DNA of 64,000 bases from Dehalococcoidia bacterium. Lineage in GTDB: Bacteria; Chloroflexota; Dehalococcoidia; Lucifugimonadales; Lucifugimonadaceae. A model generated the notes under the pieces. It ran no database searches and had not been told where the DNA came from. It saw only the letters and a program-made list of their open reading frames with translations. This document shows, piece by piece, positions 8,328 to 16,900 of this stretch. Within the stretch, counting starts at the first letter, position 1. Each line of letters begins with the position of its first letter. Where the stretch lies: the NCBI GenBank assembly GCA_012959765.1, contig DUCO01000027.1, positions 25,322 to 89,321 on the forward strand, written 5' to 3'. A program made the translations under genes and the position numbers.

Positions 8328-9104
8328 TTGAGCGATTCCAATTCGCCTTCGAAGAATCTCACCGGCAAGGTTGCACTCATCACCGGTGGATCCCGGGGTA
8401 TCGGCAAGGCTATTGCACTCGAGCTCGGGCAGCGCGGTGCGACGGTAATCATCAACTATCTCAAGAACCACACCGCAGCGAAGGCGACGGTCGAGGAACT
8501 TGAGGCGCTTGGGATTTCGGCGACTCGAATCAAGGCTCACGTCGGTGACGAAGCAGCCGTGGAAAAGTTGATTGGTAAGATCGAAGATCAGTTCGGTCGA
8601 CTCGACATCCTGATCAACAACGCTGCCTCAGGCGTTATGCGGCCTGCGGCAGAGCTTTCGGCAAAGCACTGGGACTGGACGCTGAACATCAACGCTCGCG
8701 GCCCCTGGATGCTTTCGATTGCGGCTTCTCGCTTGATGAGTGAAGGCAGCCGAATCATTAATCTTTCCAGCCCGGGATCTACTCGGGTTCTCCCCGCTTA
8801 CTTCGCCGTTGGCGTTTCGAAGGCGGCCATCGAGGCGGTTACCCGGTATCTGGCTGTTGAACTCGGCGCAAAGGGAATTGCGGTAAACACTGTTTCGTCG
8901 GGATTTGTATTGACCGACGCTATAGATGCTTTCCCTGACGAGCTTGGCGTGAAAGAGATCGCTTCACGGGTCACACCGGCAGGCCGAACGATCACACCTA
9001 CCGACGTTTCAAAAGTTGTTGCGATGATGTGCGGCGAGGACGCCGAAATGATTCGTGGGCAGGTGATCATGGTCGACGGCGGCGAAACCCTACGCCATCA
9101 GTGA
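8328..9104 (+). CDS. fabL: Enoyl-ACP reductase, FabL type
   Basis: 258 residues. It has the SDR cofactor loop TGGSRGIGKA, then NNAASGVMRP in place of NNAG and NINARGPWM. The active site PAYFAVGVSKAAIEA has Tyr and Lys six residues apart (Y-x6-K), with VNTVSSGFVLTDA after it. The NAASGVxRP block and Y-x6-K spacing are marks of FabL, the NADPH enoyl-ACP reductase III first known from Bacillus; ordinary SDRs have Y-x3-K. The location directly after fabG, in a fatty-acid locus, agrees. It would close the elongation cycle and, unlike FabI, is expected to be poorly inhibited by triclosan (family knowledge). Confidence 0.8.
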   Translation: MSDSNSPSKNLTGKVALITGGSRGIGKAIALELGQRGATVIINYLKNHTAAKATVEELEALGISATRIKAHVGDEAAVEKLIGKIEDQFGRLDILINNAASGVMRPAAELSAKHWDWTLNINARGPWMLSIAASRLMSEGSRIINLSSPGSTRVLPAYFAVGVSKAAIEAVTRYLAVELGAKGIAVNTVSSGFVLTDAIDAFPDELGVKEIASRVTPAGRTITPTDVSKVVAMMCGEDAEMIRGQVIMVDGGETLRHQ

Positions 9105-9160
9105 GAGCCAGTGGGAGCCAATGGCTCGTTTTCTGTAGCCATTGAGTGAGACACCCGATG

Positions 9161-9203
9161 CTGTCATTGCGAGGAGCCTGCCCTGAGACGACGTGGCAAC
9201 CAC
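9161..9203. repeat. Dispersed repeat, TGTCATTGCGAGGAG type (copy A)
   Basis: The sequence CTGTCATTGCGAGGAGCCTG, a variable centre, then CGACGTGGCAACCAC. Reverse-strand relatives lie at 41134-41168 and 45655-45687. Each copy sits in an intergenic gap; this one is between convergent operons. No gene is seen in the 9105-9298 gap. Confidence 0.7.
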
Positions 9204-9298
9204 GTTAAAACCGCAACAAACACTGCGAACCAGCCATCAGTTGACTCACGGAAACACTCCCGTTCCCAAAAGTCGGGAATTACAGCGTTAGACTCAAG

Positions 9299-10261
9299 CT
9301 ACCGAACAGTCGCCACAACCCCATCCGCATCCAGTTCCATACCCGAACCCAAAAACGCTTTACGGACCAGCGCGAGACTCAGATAGCTACCGTCTTCGCT
9401 CGCCAGCGCTGATGCGCTCGTAACAACACCCGCCGGCCTGTCGTCTCCAACGAGCTTCGCCCCCTCAGCAAGCGGCGTCACCGACCTCAACATTTTCACG
9501 TTGCGTTGAACTTTATCGTAGGCGTCGAGTCGTGCGATAACTTCCTGCCCCACGTAGCAACCCTTGTCCCAATCGATCAGGTGAAGCAGACCAGCCTCGA
9601 TAGGGTTAGCGTGCTCACCGTACTCGCGATCAGCTCCAGGGATTTCGTTAGAAATTCGGAACAACTCGAAGTTGGCTGAATCGGTTGCAACCGCCCCAGC
9701 GACCTCGAATGCTTCAACAAGTTGATCTGCAGCTCCGGATTCGATGACTACGTCGATCCACTCGACGCCACGGGAAGTGTCGGATGCGAGAGTGACCGCA
9801 CTGCCACCAAACAAAGCCGTTACCACCCCATCAGCTTCAACATTTACACCCAGCACCGATTTGATCGACTGCCCGGCCTTCGGGCCAATCAGCGATACCC
9901 GCGTGTGCGTCCCAGAAATATCAGCAAGTTCGGCGTCCTCGATAATCGTATAATAGTCGATCGCCGAAACTGTGCGCTCTGAATCAGCCGAGTCCGAAAT
10001 CAACAACAGTTGTTCTTCCGCAACATGGGTAACAAGAAACACATCGACTACACGACCACGGTCCGAAATCAGTGCCGTGCGGCGAGCATGCCCTTCTGTA
10101 ACGCTGAGAAGCTCCTTGGTAGTAAGCCGATGAAGCAGATCAAGTGCGTCGGGGCCAGAGTGTTCCCCGAGGGTCGCTGCAACCCAGCGAACCAAACCAC
10201 AGCCGTTTTCGAGCGCGTCTAGCTGCGAAAAATCTGCCGTCAGCGAAGTGGTGGATTGCAA
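9299..10261 (-). CDS. ygfZ: YgfZ/GcvT-type folate-binding Fe-S protein
   Basis: 320 residues. It has the signature KGCYVGQEVIARLDAYDKVQR-like segment near residue 232, with the conserved Cys of the YgfZ motif K-G-C-Y-x-G-Q-E. YgfZ is related to the glycine-cleavage T protein, binds tetrahydrofolate and helps maintain certain Fe-S enzymes. The start is TTG 10261 with a weak ribosome binding site. It lies 47 bases downstream of an IscA-like carrier on the same strand, which fits a joint role in Fe-S cluster delivery. Confidence 0.88.
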   Translation of the reverse strand: MQSTTSLTADFSQLDALENGCGLVRWVAATLGEHSGPDALDLLHRLTTKELLSVTEGHARRTALISDRGRVVDVFLVTHVAEEQLLLISDSADSERTVSAIDYYTIIEDAELADISGTHTRVSLIGPKAGQSIKSVLGVNVEADGVVTALFGGSAVTLASDTSRGVEWIDVVIESGAADQLVEAFEVAGAVATDSANFELFRISNEIPGADREYGEHANPIEAGLLHLIDWDKGCYVGQEVIARLDAYDKVQRNVKMLRSVTPLAEGAKLVGDDRPAGVVTSASALASEDGSYLSLALVRKAFLGSGMELDADGVVATVR

Positions 10262-10308
10262 GGGCTAAACCTGCAGCTAGCTAATCAAGAAAAATTGGCT
10301 GAGCCGCT

Positions 10309-10671
10309 CTATACCGAGAACGAAGTGCCGCAACCACAAGTTTTAGCGGCGTTGGGGTTGGCGAATTCGAATCCCTTACCATTCAGGCCATCCGAGAAAT
10401 CGAGAACCGTTCCCGCAAGGAACACAAATGCCTTCTTGGGTATGTAGACCTCGATGCCATGTTGAATGATGACCTTGTCGTCTTCGCCAGCACCTTCAAC
10501 AATATCCAGAACATACGTTAATCCCGAACAACCTCCGCCTTTCACCGCTACTTTCAGACCGAATTTCTCCATGCCTTTATCGGCGGCAAACTGCGTAACT
10601 TTGCTTGCTGCTTTTTCAGTGATCTTAATCGTGTTGATCGGAACCGAACGCTGTGGCGACATCGTCGTCAT
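10309..10671 (-). CDS. A-type Fe-S cluster carrier (IscA/ErpA/HesB family)
   Basis: 120 residues. All three cluster-binding cysteines are present: one in GGGCSGLTY (about residue 49) and two in the C-terminal TCGCGTSF. A-type carriers receive Fe-S clusters from scaffold proteins and pass them to target enzymes. Which paralogue this is (IscA, ErpA, SufA) cannot be told, though the spacing and the CGCG end fit ErpA/HesB. It is the first gene of the pair with ygfZ. The 205-base gap to hisH is divergent and holds promoters for both sides. Confidence 0.9.
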   Translation of the reverse strand: MTTMSPQRSVPINTIKITEKAASKVTQFAADKGMEKFGLKVAVKGGGCSGLTYVLDIVEGAGEDDKVIIQHGIEVYIPKKAFVFLAGTVLDFSDGLNGKGFEFANPNAAKTCGCGTSFSV

Positions 10672-10876
10672 CGAATTTCACCTGCTGTGGTAGTTCAACT
10701 TTGTATTGAAGGTACGCCTAATATTCTCGCGTGAAAAGGACTTTCGCGCAAAAATGCCGTGTTAACTCCGTAAGTACGTCGGTTAGATGATTTTCGAACT
10801 ACAATTGATGCTTCGTGCTTTAACAGAGTCGCCCAGAACAATTCACTCCCAAAAAAATTCGTGATAAATCACCTGA

Positions 10877-11551
10877 ATGACCGATAACTCTAAAAAACCT
10901 CGCATCGTCGTACTCAACACTCGTGCAGCAAACGTGCATAGCGTTGAGAAGGCGTTGCGCAAAGTTGGAGCCGACCCGCTGGTGACGAGTGATCCTGCCG
11001 ATATCGCTTCGGCCGATGCGGTCGTTCTGCCCGGCGTTGGTGCCAGTGATGCGGTGATGAGAGCCTTGAACACCCTCAACATGGCCGAGTCGGTAAAAGA
11101 ATTTGCAGCTTCGGGGAAACCGTTGTTGTGCGTGTGCGTCGGGCTCCAAGTTCTGTTCGACAGCTCTGAAGAGGGCGAACTACCCGGACTCGGGCTCGTC
11201 GAAGGCAGTGTTCAGCTCATACCCACCGGCATGAAGGACAAGCTTGGTGCGAGCATGAAGGTGCCGCACATGGGCTGGAATGAAGTCCAGTTCACCGGTG
11301 AAGAGTCGGATCGCAATCCGCTTTTCAAGGGAATCCCTCAGGGCTCCCACTTCTACTTTGTTCACTCATACCGATGCGTGCCAGACGCCCAGGCCGAAGT
11401 TGCAGCAACTGCTCAGTACGGGGTTGAGGTTTGTGCCGCAGTGGCACGGGGCAATGTTGTGGGAACCCAGTTCCACCCCGAAAAAAGTGGCGAAGTGGGA
11501 CTGCAGATTTACAAGAATTTCCTTGATCTTGCTTCGGCAAATCAGGAATAA
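10877..11551 (+). CDS. hisH: Imidazole glycerol phosphate synthase, glutaminase subunit HisH
   Basis: 224 residues. HisH releases ammonia from glutamine for HisF. The nucleophile Cys lies in LLCVCVGLQVLF (about 85-90), in the C-x-G-x-Q pattern, and the His-Glu of the triad in GTQFHPEKSG. PHMGWNEV and YFVHSYR are family blocks. It opens a histidine operon in which hisH and hisF are separated by hisA and a methyltransferase. The ribosome binding site is weak. Confidence 0.93.
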   Translation: MTDNSKKPRIVVLNTRAANVHSVEKALRKVGADPLVTSDPADIASADAVVLPGVGASDAVMRALNTLNMAESVKEFAASGKPLLCVCVGLQVLFDSSEEGELPGLGLVEGSVQLIPTGMKDKLGASMKVPHMGWNEVQFTGEESDRNPLFKGIPQGSHFYFVHSYRCVPDAQAEVAATAQYGVEVCAAVARGNVVGTQFHPEKSGEVGLQIYKNFLDLASANQE

Positions 11552-11594
11552 CCAGAAAACCAACCAGAACAAGCGAAACGAATTAGAAACTCGA

Positions 11595-12332
11595 ATGGAA
11601 ATCCTGCCAGCAATTGACCTGAGAGGCGGACACTGCGTCCGACTGACTCAGGGTGACTACGATCGCGAAACCGTATTCGATGACGACCCCGGCGCTGTCG
11701 CAAAGCGCTGGGTCGATCAGGGTGCCCGGCGATTGCACGTAGTCGATCTTGATGGCGCCCGAGACGGTGTTCGCGGAAACGCTAAAGCACTTTCGGCGAT
11801 CATCGAGGCATCAGATGTTCCTATTCAACTTGGCGGGGGTGTTCGAGATTCAGCGGAAGCTCGTCGACTCATCGATATGGGCGTTGACCGAGTGATCTTC
11901 GGGACCGCTGCCATTGAAGCTCCTGACGAGGTTCAGGCTGCGGTGGAAGATCTGGGCACCGAGCACGTAATAGTTGGCGTCGATGCCAAAGATGGCATGA
12001 TCCAAACCCGCGGCTGGATCACGCAGTCGGAAGTTTCGGCAATTGATCTCGCCAGTCAGATGGTCGAACTGGGTGTTCACCGCTTTATCTACACCGATAC
12101 CAGCCGAGACGGCACAATGACCCACCCAAATTTCGATGCAGTTGCCGAACTGAAGCACAACCTGCGATATCCTATTATCGTGGCTGGTGGAATCTCCTCC
12201 ATCGATGACCTCGTCGGACTGGCGAAGTTGGGTGTGGAAGGTGCAATATCGGGCATGGCCATTTACTCTAGGGCGCTCGACTTAAAGCGCGCCATCGAAA
12301 CGATTGACGCAATGACGACGGCAAACAACTAA
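11595..12332 (+). CDS. hisA: HisA, phosphoribosyl-formimino isomerase
   Basis: 245 residues from ATG 11595, which gives the canonical start MEILPAIDLRGGHCVRL. HisA carries out the fourth step of histidine synthesis (ProFAR isomerisation) in a TIM barrel. Catalytic acids are the Asp of PAIDL and the Asp in YTDTSRDGT. Phosphate-binding glycines appear in QLGGGVRD and VAGGISS. The frame stays open far upstream into hisH, but that part does not code for HisA. Confidence 0.94.
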   Translation: MEILPAIDLRGGHCVRLTQGDYDRETVFDDDPGAVAKRWVDQGARRLHVVDLDGARDGVRGNAKALSAIIEASDVPIQLGGGVRDSAEARRLIDMGVDRVIFGTAAIEAPDEVQAAVEDLGTEHVIVGVDAKDGMIQTRGWITQSEVSAIDLASQMVELGVHRFIYTDTSRDGTMTHPNFDAVAELKHNLRYPIIVAGGISSIDDLVGLAKLGVEGAISGMAIYSRALDLKRAIETIDAMTTANN

Positions 12333-12375
12333 ATTGCCAATAGCACGACTTATTGATTGAACGGAAAAGACACGA

Positions 12376-12951
12376 ATGCCAACGAAATCTTCACTAGGCA
12401 AAGTTGAAGCTCTGCTGCACCCAACAATTGAGGCGACCTACGATCCTCAAGCGATGATCGCGCTGGTGCCGATTCACAACGACGAGAAAGTCGCCGACAT
12501 CGGCTCCGGCCCCGGCTGGCTGACTATCCCGCTGGCAAAATACCTCTACTCCGGCAAATGCTATGCCGTCGATGTTCAGGACAAAATGCTGGTTCACGTC
12601 AAAGAGCAGGCCAAGAAAGCCGGCCTCGGCAACATCGAAACCATCGCTTCAAAAGAGAATCAGGTTCCACTGGACGATGAATCTCTCGACGGAGTCGTTT
12701 TCTCGAACGTCCTGAACGAAGCAAGCCGCCCGAAAACTCTCCTCAAAGAAGGTGCACGCCTGCTTAAGAAGTCTGGTTGGCTGTCGATAGTTGAATGGTT
12801 CCCTGTTGCAGGCAAGCCAGAATTTGGACCTGCGGCATCGAGCAGACTCGTTCAGCAGGGACTACGAGAAGCCGTCGAGGATCTCGGGTTCACGACTCTC
12901 ACCTCACGCCAACTGACCCCCCATCGATACATCATCGTCGCTCGCAAGTAG
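12376..12951 (+). CDS. Class I SAM-dependent methyltransferase
   Basis: 191 residues with motif I VADIGSGPGWLTIPLA (about 35-50), the acidic residue ending strand 2 in CYAVDVQDKM, and motif IV-like DGVVFSNVLNEA. It is embedded in the histidine operon between hisA and hisF, 15 bases before hisF. No step of histidine synthesis needs a methyltransferase, so it may act on an unrelated small molecule or protein. No substrate-specific motif is seen. Confidence 0.8.
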   Translation: MPTKSSLGKVEALLHPTIEATYDPQAMIALVPIHNDEKVADIGSGPGWLTIPLAKYLYSGKCYAVDVQDKMLVHVKEQAKKAGLGNIETIASKENQVPLDDESLDGVVFSNVLNEASRPKTLLKEGARLLKKSGWLSIVEWFPVAGKPEFGPAASSRLVQQGLREAVEDLGFTTLTSRQLTPHRYIIVARK

Positions 12952-12966
12952 ACCGGAGACCCAACG

Positions 12967-13773
12967 ATGCTGACGCGCCGCGTCATTCCATGTCTGGACG
13001 TCGATAACGGTCGCGTGGTCAAGGGTGTCAGTTTTGTTGACATTCGAGACGCAGGCGACCCGGCGGAGCTTGCCGCCTTCTACAACGCAGAAGGTGCCGA
13101 CGAACTGGTGTTCCTCGATATCACCGCATCGTCCGACAACCGAAACACCATGGTCGACGTGGTCGAAAAGGTGTCGTCGGAAGTCTTTATTCCCCTGACG
13201 GTTGGCGGCGGGATTCGTTCGGTCGACAATATGCGAAGAATGCTCGAAGCCGGAGCCGACAAGGTTGCGGTGAACAGCGCGGCAGTCGCGAATCCCCAGT
13301 TGATCGAAGATTGTGCAAAAGAATTCGGCAATCAGTGTGTCGTGCTCGCGATGGACGTAAAGCGGGTAGACGACCCGGTCGTGACCGAACTCGAAGGCTT
13401 CGGAGCCATTCCTGCCGAGGCAATGTGGCAGGTTTACACGCACGGTGGCAGGCGGCCGACTGCTCTCGATGCAGTGAAGTGGGCGCGGCAGGCGACAGAT
13501 CTGGGTGCTGGCGAACTCCTAGTTACCAGCATGGATGCCGATGGCCAGAAGACCGGCTACGACAACGAGTTACTTTCGGTTATCTCAGACTCAGTTACGG
13601 TTCCGGTGATCGCCAGTGGCGGTGCCGGTGAACTCGATCATTTCTACGACGCTCTTGTTGAAGGCAAATCAGATGCCGTGCTTGCTGCGTCGCTTTTCCA
13701 CTTCGGCGAACTACGGGTTTCCGAGGTCAAGTCGTATCTTGCCGAACGTGGCATTCCGATGCGGGAGGTCTAG
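12967..13773 (+). CDS. hisF: Imidazole glycerol phosphate synthase cyclase subunit HisF
   Basis: 268 residues. It starts [20 protein letters not shown], the diagnostic HisF N-terminus with the catalytic Asp of CLDV. The second acid is in [13 protein letters not shown]. Glycine-rich phosphate sites are TVGGGIRS and ASGGAGEL. With HisH it makes imidazole glycerol phosphate and AICAR. An extension around [21 protein letters not shown], after the DVKR strand, looks slightly longer than in E. coli. The next gene starts three bases after its stop. Confidence 0.94.
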   Translation: MLTRRVIPCLDVDNGRVVKGVSFVDIRDAGDPAELAAFYNAEGADELVFLDITASSDNRNTMVDVVEKVSSEVFIPLTVGGGIRSVDNMRRMLEAGADKVAVNSAAVANPQLIEDCAKEFGNQCVVLAMDVKRVDDPVVTELEGFGAIPAEAMWQVYTHGGRRPTALDAVKWARQATDLGAGELLVTSMDADGQKTGYDNELLSVISDSVTVPVIASGGAGELDHFYDALVEGKSDAVLAASLFHFGELRVSEVKSYLAERGIPMREV

Positions 13774-13776
13774 TCG

Positions 13777-14523
13777 TTGGCAGTTACTTTGAGATCCGGG
13801 CAGCCCGAGTTGCCCGAGGCGATTGCGTTCGACTGCTACGACACGCTCTTTGCGAATAATCACGACGACTGGAAGATCGCCTTCGGTGACATCATCGAAG
13901 CCCAGAACTTACCGCTTGCGGCTGATGAGTTCTGGACTCACTGGCGCAAGTACGAGGTCAACTTTCGGAAGATTCGAACTGATCTGGGCCGGCCTTACAA
14001 CAGCCCGCCGTTCAAGTCGTACCGACAGGCATGGACCGAGTGCTTTCAACAGGTTTTTGATGATCTTGACTTGAAAAACGCCGACGCCAACGCAGCCGGT
14101 GACCGCGCTTCATTACACATGACCGATCGAACGGTATTTCCAGAAACCGTCGAGGCGTTAAACCTGCTCAAGGGTCGGGTCAAGCTCGGTGTATTCTCGA
14201 ACGCCGACGACGAGGGGCTGTTGCCTTTACTCGCAAGCGAAGGGCTCGAGTTCGACTTCGTCGCAAGCTCGCAATCAGCACAGGTCTACAAGCCAGCACT
14301 TGCAGCTTTCGAGCATCTGTACAAGGGCCTTGGGTCAGAACCGAGCAAGATCTGGTACGTGGGTGACAAGCTATTCGACGATGTGCTTGGCGGGTATCGT
14401 TCAGGTGCGACAACCGTGTGGATCAACCGCAACAACGAGGAAGTCGATCGAGAGCCAGAGCCCGATATCGAGATCAACGATTTGCGAGAGCTCTCTGGGA
14501 TACTCCAACATATCGACGGGTGA
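13777..14523 (+). CDS. HAD-superfamily hydrolase
   Basis: 248 residues from TTG 13777. Motif I is AFDCYDTLF, with the nucleophile Asp. Motif II is LGVFSNAD, motif III has the Lys of QVYKPALAAF, and motif IV is WYVGDKLFDDVLGG. The helical cap lies between motifs I and II, as in the 2-haloacid dehalogenase/phosphatase branch. Its place between hisF and hisIE makes histidinol-phosphate phosphatase activity a tempting guess, because HAD phosphatases can fill that step. The sequence alone does not show it. Confidence 0.82.
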   Translation: MAVTLRSGQPELPEAIAFDCYDTLFANNHDDWKIAFGDIIEAQNLPLAADEFWTHWRKYEVNFRKIRTDLGRPYNSPPFKSYRQAWTECFQQVFDDLDLKNADANAAGDRASLHMTDRTVFPETVEALNLLKGRVKLGVFSNADDEGLLPLLASEGLEFDFVASSQSAQVYKPALAAFEHLYKGLGSEPSKIWYVGDKLFDDVLGGYRSGATTVWINRNNEEVDREPEPDIEINDLRELSGILQHIDG

Positions 14524-14651
14524 GTGACAAAGTCACGTTTTCTTCTCGCCACTATTCAACCTCGCATAGTTCGATATTCAATCACCCCGAATCCCACTAC
14601 TCCCTGAACAGATATTACATATCTAACTGAACTTAAAAAAGGAAGTCCGAA

Positions 14652-15278
14652 ATGATTCAGTTCGATGACCGCGGGCTGCTCGCAGCAATTGTTCAAGATG
14701 CCGACTCCGGTCGGGTCCTGATGCACGCGTACATGAACAAAGAGGCCCTCAAGCTAACGCTCGAAGGCCCCGATGCGTGGTTCTACTCCCGCAGCAGGCA
14801 GGAGTTGTGGCACAAGGGCGAGACGTCGGGGAACTTCCTGAAAGTTGTTGAAGTCGAGCAGGACTGCGACGGCGACGCCATCGTAATCAAAGTAAACCCG
14901 GTCAGCCCCGCATGCCACACCGGCTCTGAATCCTGCTTCGACTCTGCTGTGCTCGACACTGCCCTGCTCGAAGCCGATGGTTCATCTGAGAAACTTGGAC
15001 CCGGCGTGCTTCAGGAGCTACTCGATGTGATCAAGCAGCGAGCTACAGAAAAACCCGAGGGTTCGTACACGGTGCAACTTCTCGAAGAAGGTACCGGCCG
15101 GATAGCCCAGAAGATTGTCGAAGAGTCCGGTGAGACTGCCATCGCATCGGTGAGCCAGACTAAAGAAGACGTTGCCAACGAGATGGGTGACATGCTCTAC
15201 CACTGCATGGTGCTGCTGGCTTCGCTAGAAATGCCAGCCGACATGGTGTGGGAAGTGCTGGCAAAACGCCGCGGCTAG
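14652..15278 (+). CDS. hisIE: HisIE, phosphoribosyl-AMP cyclohydrolase / ATP pyrophosphatase
   Basis: 208 residues, a fusion. The N-terminal cyclohydrolase (about 1-105) has AYMNKEAL, FYSRSRQELWHKGETSGN and the metal-binding cysteines in DCDGDA and PACHTG. The C-terminal pyrophosphatase (about 118-208) has KPEGSYTVQL, EESGETAIAS and EMGDMLYH. These are steps two and three of histidine synthesis. ATG 14652 follows AAGGAAG seven bases upstream. Its end overlaps the convergent DUF1385 gene by four bases, so there is no room for a terminator between them. Confidence 0.95.
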   Translation: MIQFDDRGLLAAIVQDADSGRVLMHAYMNKEALKLTLEGPDAWFYSRSRQELWHKGETSGNFLKVVEVEQDCDGDAIVIKVNPVSPACHTGSESCFDSAVLDTALLEADGSSEKLGPGVLQELLDVIKQRATEKPEGSYTVQLLEEGTGRIAQKIVEESGETAIASVSQTKEDVANEMGDMLYHCMVLLASLEMPADMVWEVLAKRRG

Positions 15279-16315
15279 CCGCCGGGGGTGTTCGCAGGCG
15301 GGTCTTCAGCAGCGGGTGCGACAGCGTCGTCAACGACAGTCATCATAGCTACTCCGTGAAGAGGTTCGTACGGGTCAGTTGAAAGCTGAGAAGCATCGTC
15401 GCTCGGAATAGCCCGTTCCTCGTCGATCGCAATCGCATACTCGATAGCCGTGATCGCCACTTCCATCATCCCATCGTCGGGCGGACGCGTGGTGAGATCC
15501 TGAAGTAACAGGTTCGGAGAGTTGAACATTCGCACCCAGAGATTCCCCTGATGAGTACCGGCAAACCGAATGAATTCGTAGCTGATCCCCGCGATGATCG
15601 GTACAAGAATAATTCGTGAAACCACCAGGAACCAGAATGGGTCGCGTGGGAAGAACATGAACATTATGATCGACACGAGAACAACCGTCATAAGGAACGA
15701 AGTGCCGCAGCGGGGGTGAGCCGGTGGGAATCGTCGAACCGATTCAACGGTAAGTGGCTCCCGCGCTTCGTGAGCGTGAACAACCATGTGTTCAGCACCG
15801 TGGTAGCCGAATACACGCTTGATGTCGTTCATCTTGCCGATGCCCCACACGTAGCCGATAAACAGAACGAGTCGGATTCCACCCTCGATCAAGTTCGCCA
15901 GAAAATTATTGGCTCCGGCGTTTTCGGCTACTCGAGATACAAACACTGGTATCAGAAAGAAAATTACGATTCCCAGTACCAGTGAAACGCCAAGCAATGT
16001 TGCCATAGCCACGTTCGAAAGCTGGGCGTCATCTTCGGGGTTTTCATCGGCCGCAGCTTCGTTGGCAGAAATCGTGAGAGATTTCATACCTACCAGCAGT
16101 GTTTCGAGTAGTACGAGCACTCCTCTGAGCAGTGCGATGTTACGCAGCGAGGAGTTTGCCCAGTTTTCGAGTGGAATAGATCGGCGAACAATAACGCCAT
16201 CGGGTCGGCGCACCGCGAGTGCCGCTCGACTCTGTCCTCGAATCATCACACCCTCGATGACCGCCTGCCCGCCGTATAGAACTGGGCGTTTTTGTGAGGG
16301 TTGTGATGTGGACAA
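15275..16315 (-). CDS. DUF1385 membrane protein
   Basis: 346 residues. It has the DUF1385 signature near the N-terminus (YGGQAVIEGVMIRG) and a central FGYHGAEHMVVHAHEA with HPRCGTSFLM. About five membrane segments are seen (VLVLLETLLVG, LLGVSLVLGIVIFFLIPVFV, GIRLVLFIGYVWGIG, VVLVSIIMFMF, VVSRIILVPIIAGISY). The family often lies near rpmE and prfA, as here, but has no settled function. The TTG start 16315 is 15 bases past the rpmE terminator, so it probably has its own promoter or depends on read-through. Confidence 0.85.
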   Translation of the reverse strand: MSTSQPSQKRPVLYGGQAVIEGVMIRGQSRAALAVRRPDGVIVRRSIPLENWANSSLRNIALLRGVLVLLETLLVGMKSLTISANEAAADENPEDDAQLSNVAMATLLGVSLVLGIVIFFLIPVFVSRVAENAGANNFLANLIEGGIRLVLFIGYVWGIGKMNDIKRVFGYHGAEHMVVHAHEAREPLTVESVRRFPPAHPRCGTSFLMTVVLVSIIMFMFFPRDPFWFLVVSRIILVPIIAGISYEFIRFAGTHQGNLWVRMFNSPNLLLQDLTTRPPDDGMMEVAITAIEYAIAIDEERAIPSDDASQLSTDPYEPLHGVAMMTVVDDAVAPAAEDPPANTPGG

Positions 16316-16329
16316 TGTTAGGTGTAACT

Positions 16330-16360
16330 AAAAAAGGGGCGCCGGTTGGCACCCCTTTTT
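16330..16360 (-). terminator. Rho-independent terminator after rpmE
   Basis: AAAAAGGGGxGCC (16331-16343) pairs with GGCxCCCCTTTTT (16348-16360). Read on the minus strand, the stem ends in a run of six T directly after rpmE. It would also work on the plus strand. Confidence 0.85.
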
Positions 16361-16368
16361 GTTTAGCT

Positions 16369-16584
16369 CTATTTGGAGGAGCCGCCCAAGTTGTATCGGC
16401 GCATCATGCGTTCGACACGACCCTCCGTGTCGACGATTCGTTGCTCGCCGGTCCAGAACGGGTGGCACTGGCTGCAGATTTCAGTCCGCAGACTTTCTTG
16501 AGTTGAACCTATCTCCCACGTGTTACCGCATGCGCAAGTAACGACAGCGGATTTGTGGTAAGTCGGGTGAATATTAGCTTTCAT
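16369..16584 (-). CDS. rpmE: Ribosomal protein bL31
   Basis: 71 residues. Start [15 protein letters not shown], the zinc-type cysteines in TCACGNTW and [12 protein letters not shown] (C+ form of L31), and the C-terminal [10 protein letters not shown]. It is the last gene of the rplU-rpmA-rpmE operon and is followed by a terminator. The zinc form is the housekeeping type, which is replaced by a zinc-free paralogue in some bacteria when zinc is scarce. Confidence 0.96.
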   Translation of the reverse strand: MKANIHPTYHKSAVVTCACGNTWEIGSTQESLRTEICSQCHPFWTGEQRIVDTEGRVERMMRRYNLGGSSK

Positions 16585-16601
16585 ATCTATTTGTTACCTG
16601 A

Positions 16602-16862
16602 CTACGAAGTCATGGGGTCGACGTTGACTCGCTTGGTGTCCTTGCGAGCGTAGTCAAACCTTACTTGACCATCGATTAGTGAGTAGATGGTGTGGTCGCG
16701 GCCAATGCCAACGTTTGTACCAGTGTGGAACTTGGTCCCACGCTGTCGAACGATGATCGCACCGGCAGTTACCTGTTCACCAGCGAATGCCTTGACACCC
16801 AGACGTTTACCTGCGCTATCACGACCGTTGCGGGAAGTCCCGCCACCTTTTTTATGTGCCAT
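16602..16862 (-). CDS. rpmA: Ribosomal protein bL27
   Basis: 86 residues. [16 protein letters not shown] at the N-terminus is diagnostic; the flexible N-terminal arm reaches the peptidyl transferase centre. It follows rplU by 38 bases. The [12 protein letters not shown] block is intact. No N-terminal extension needing protease cleavage (as in Firmicutes) is present. Confidence 0.97.
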   Translation of the reverse strand: MAHKKGGGTSRNGRDSAGKRLGVKAFAGEQVTAGAIIVRQRGTKFHTGTNVGIGRDHTIYSLIDGQVRFDYARKDTKRVNVDPMTS

Positions 16863-16900
16863 TTAGATGTCCCGTTCTCCTGCAGCGATGCAGCGGTGAA

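Noticed and set aside
10365..10380. TTCGAATCCC resembling a tRNA T-arm
   Set aside because: It lies within the conserved iscA-like coding frame and no cloverleaf can be built around it.
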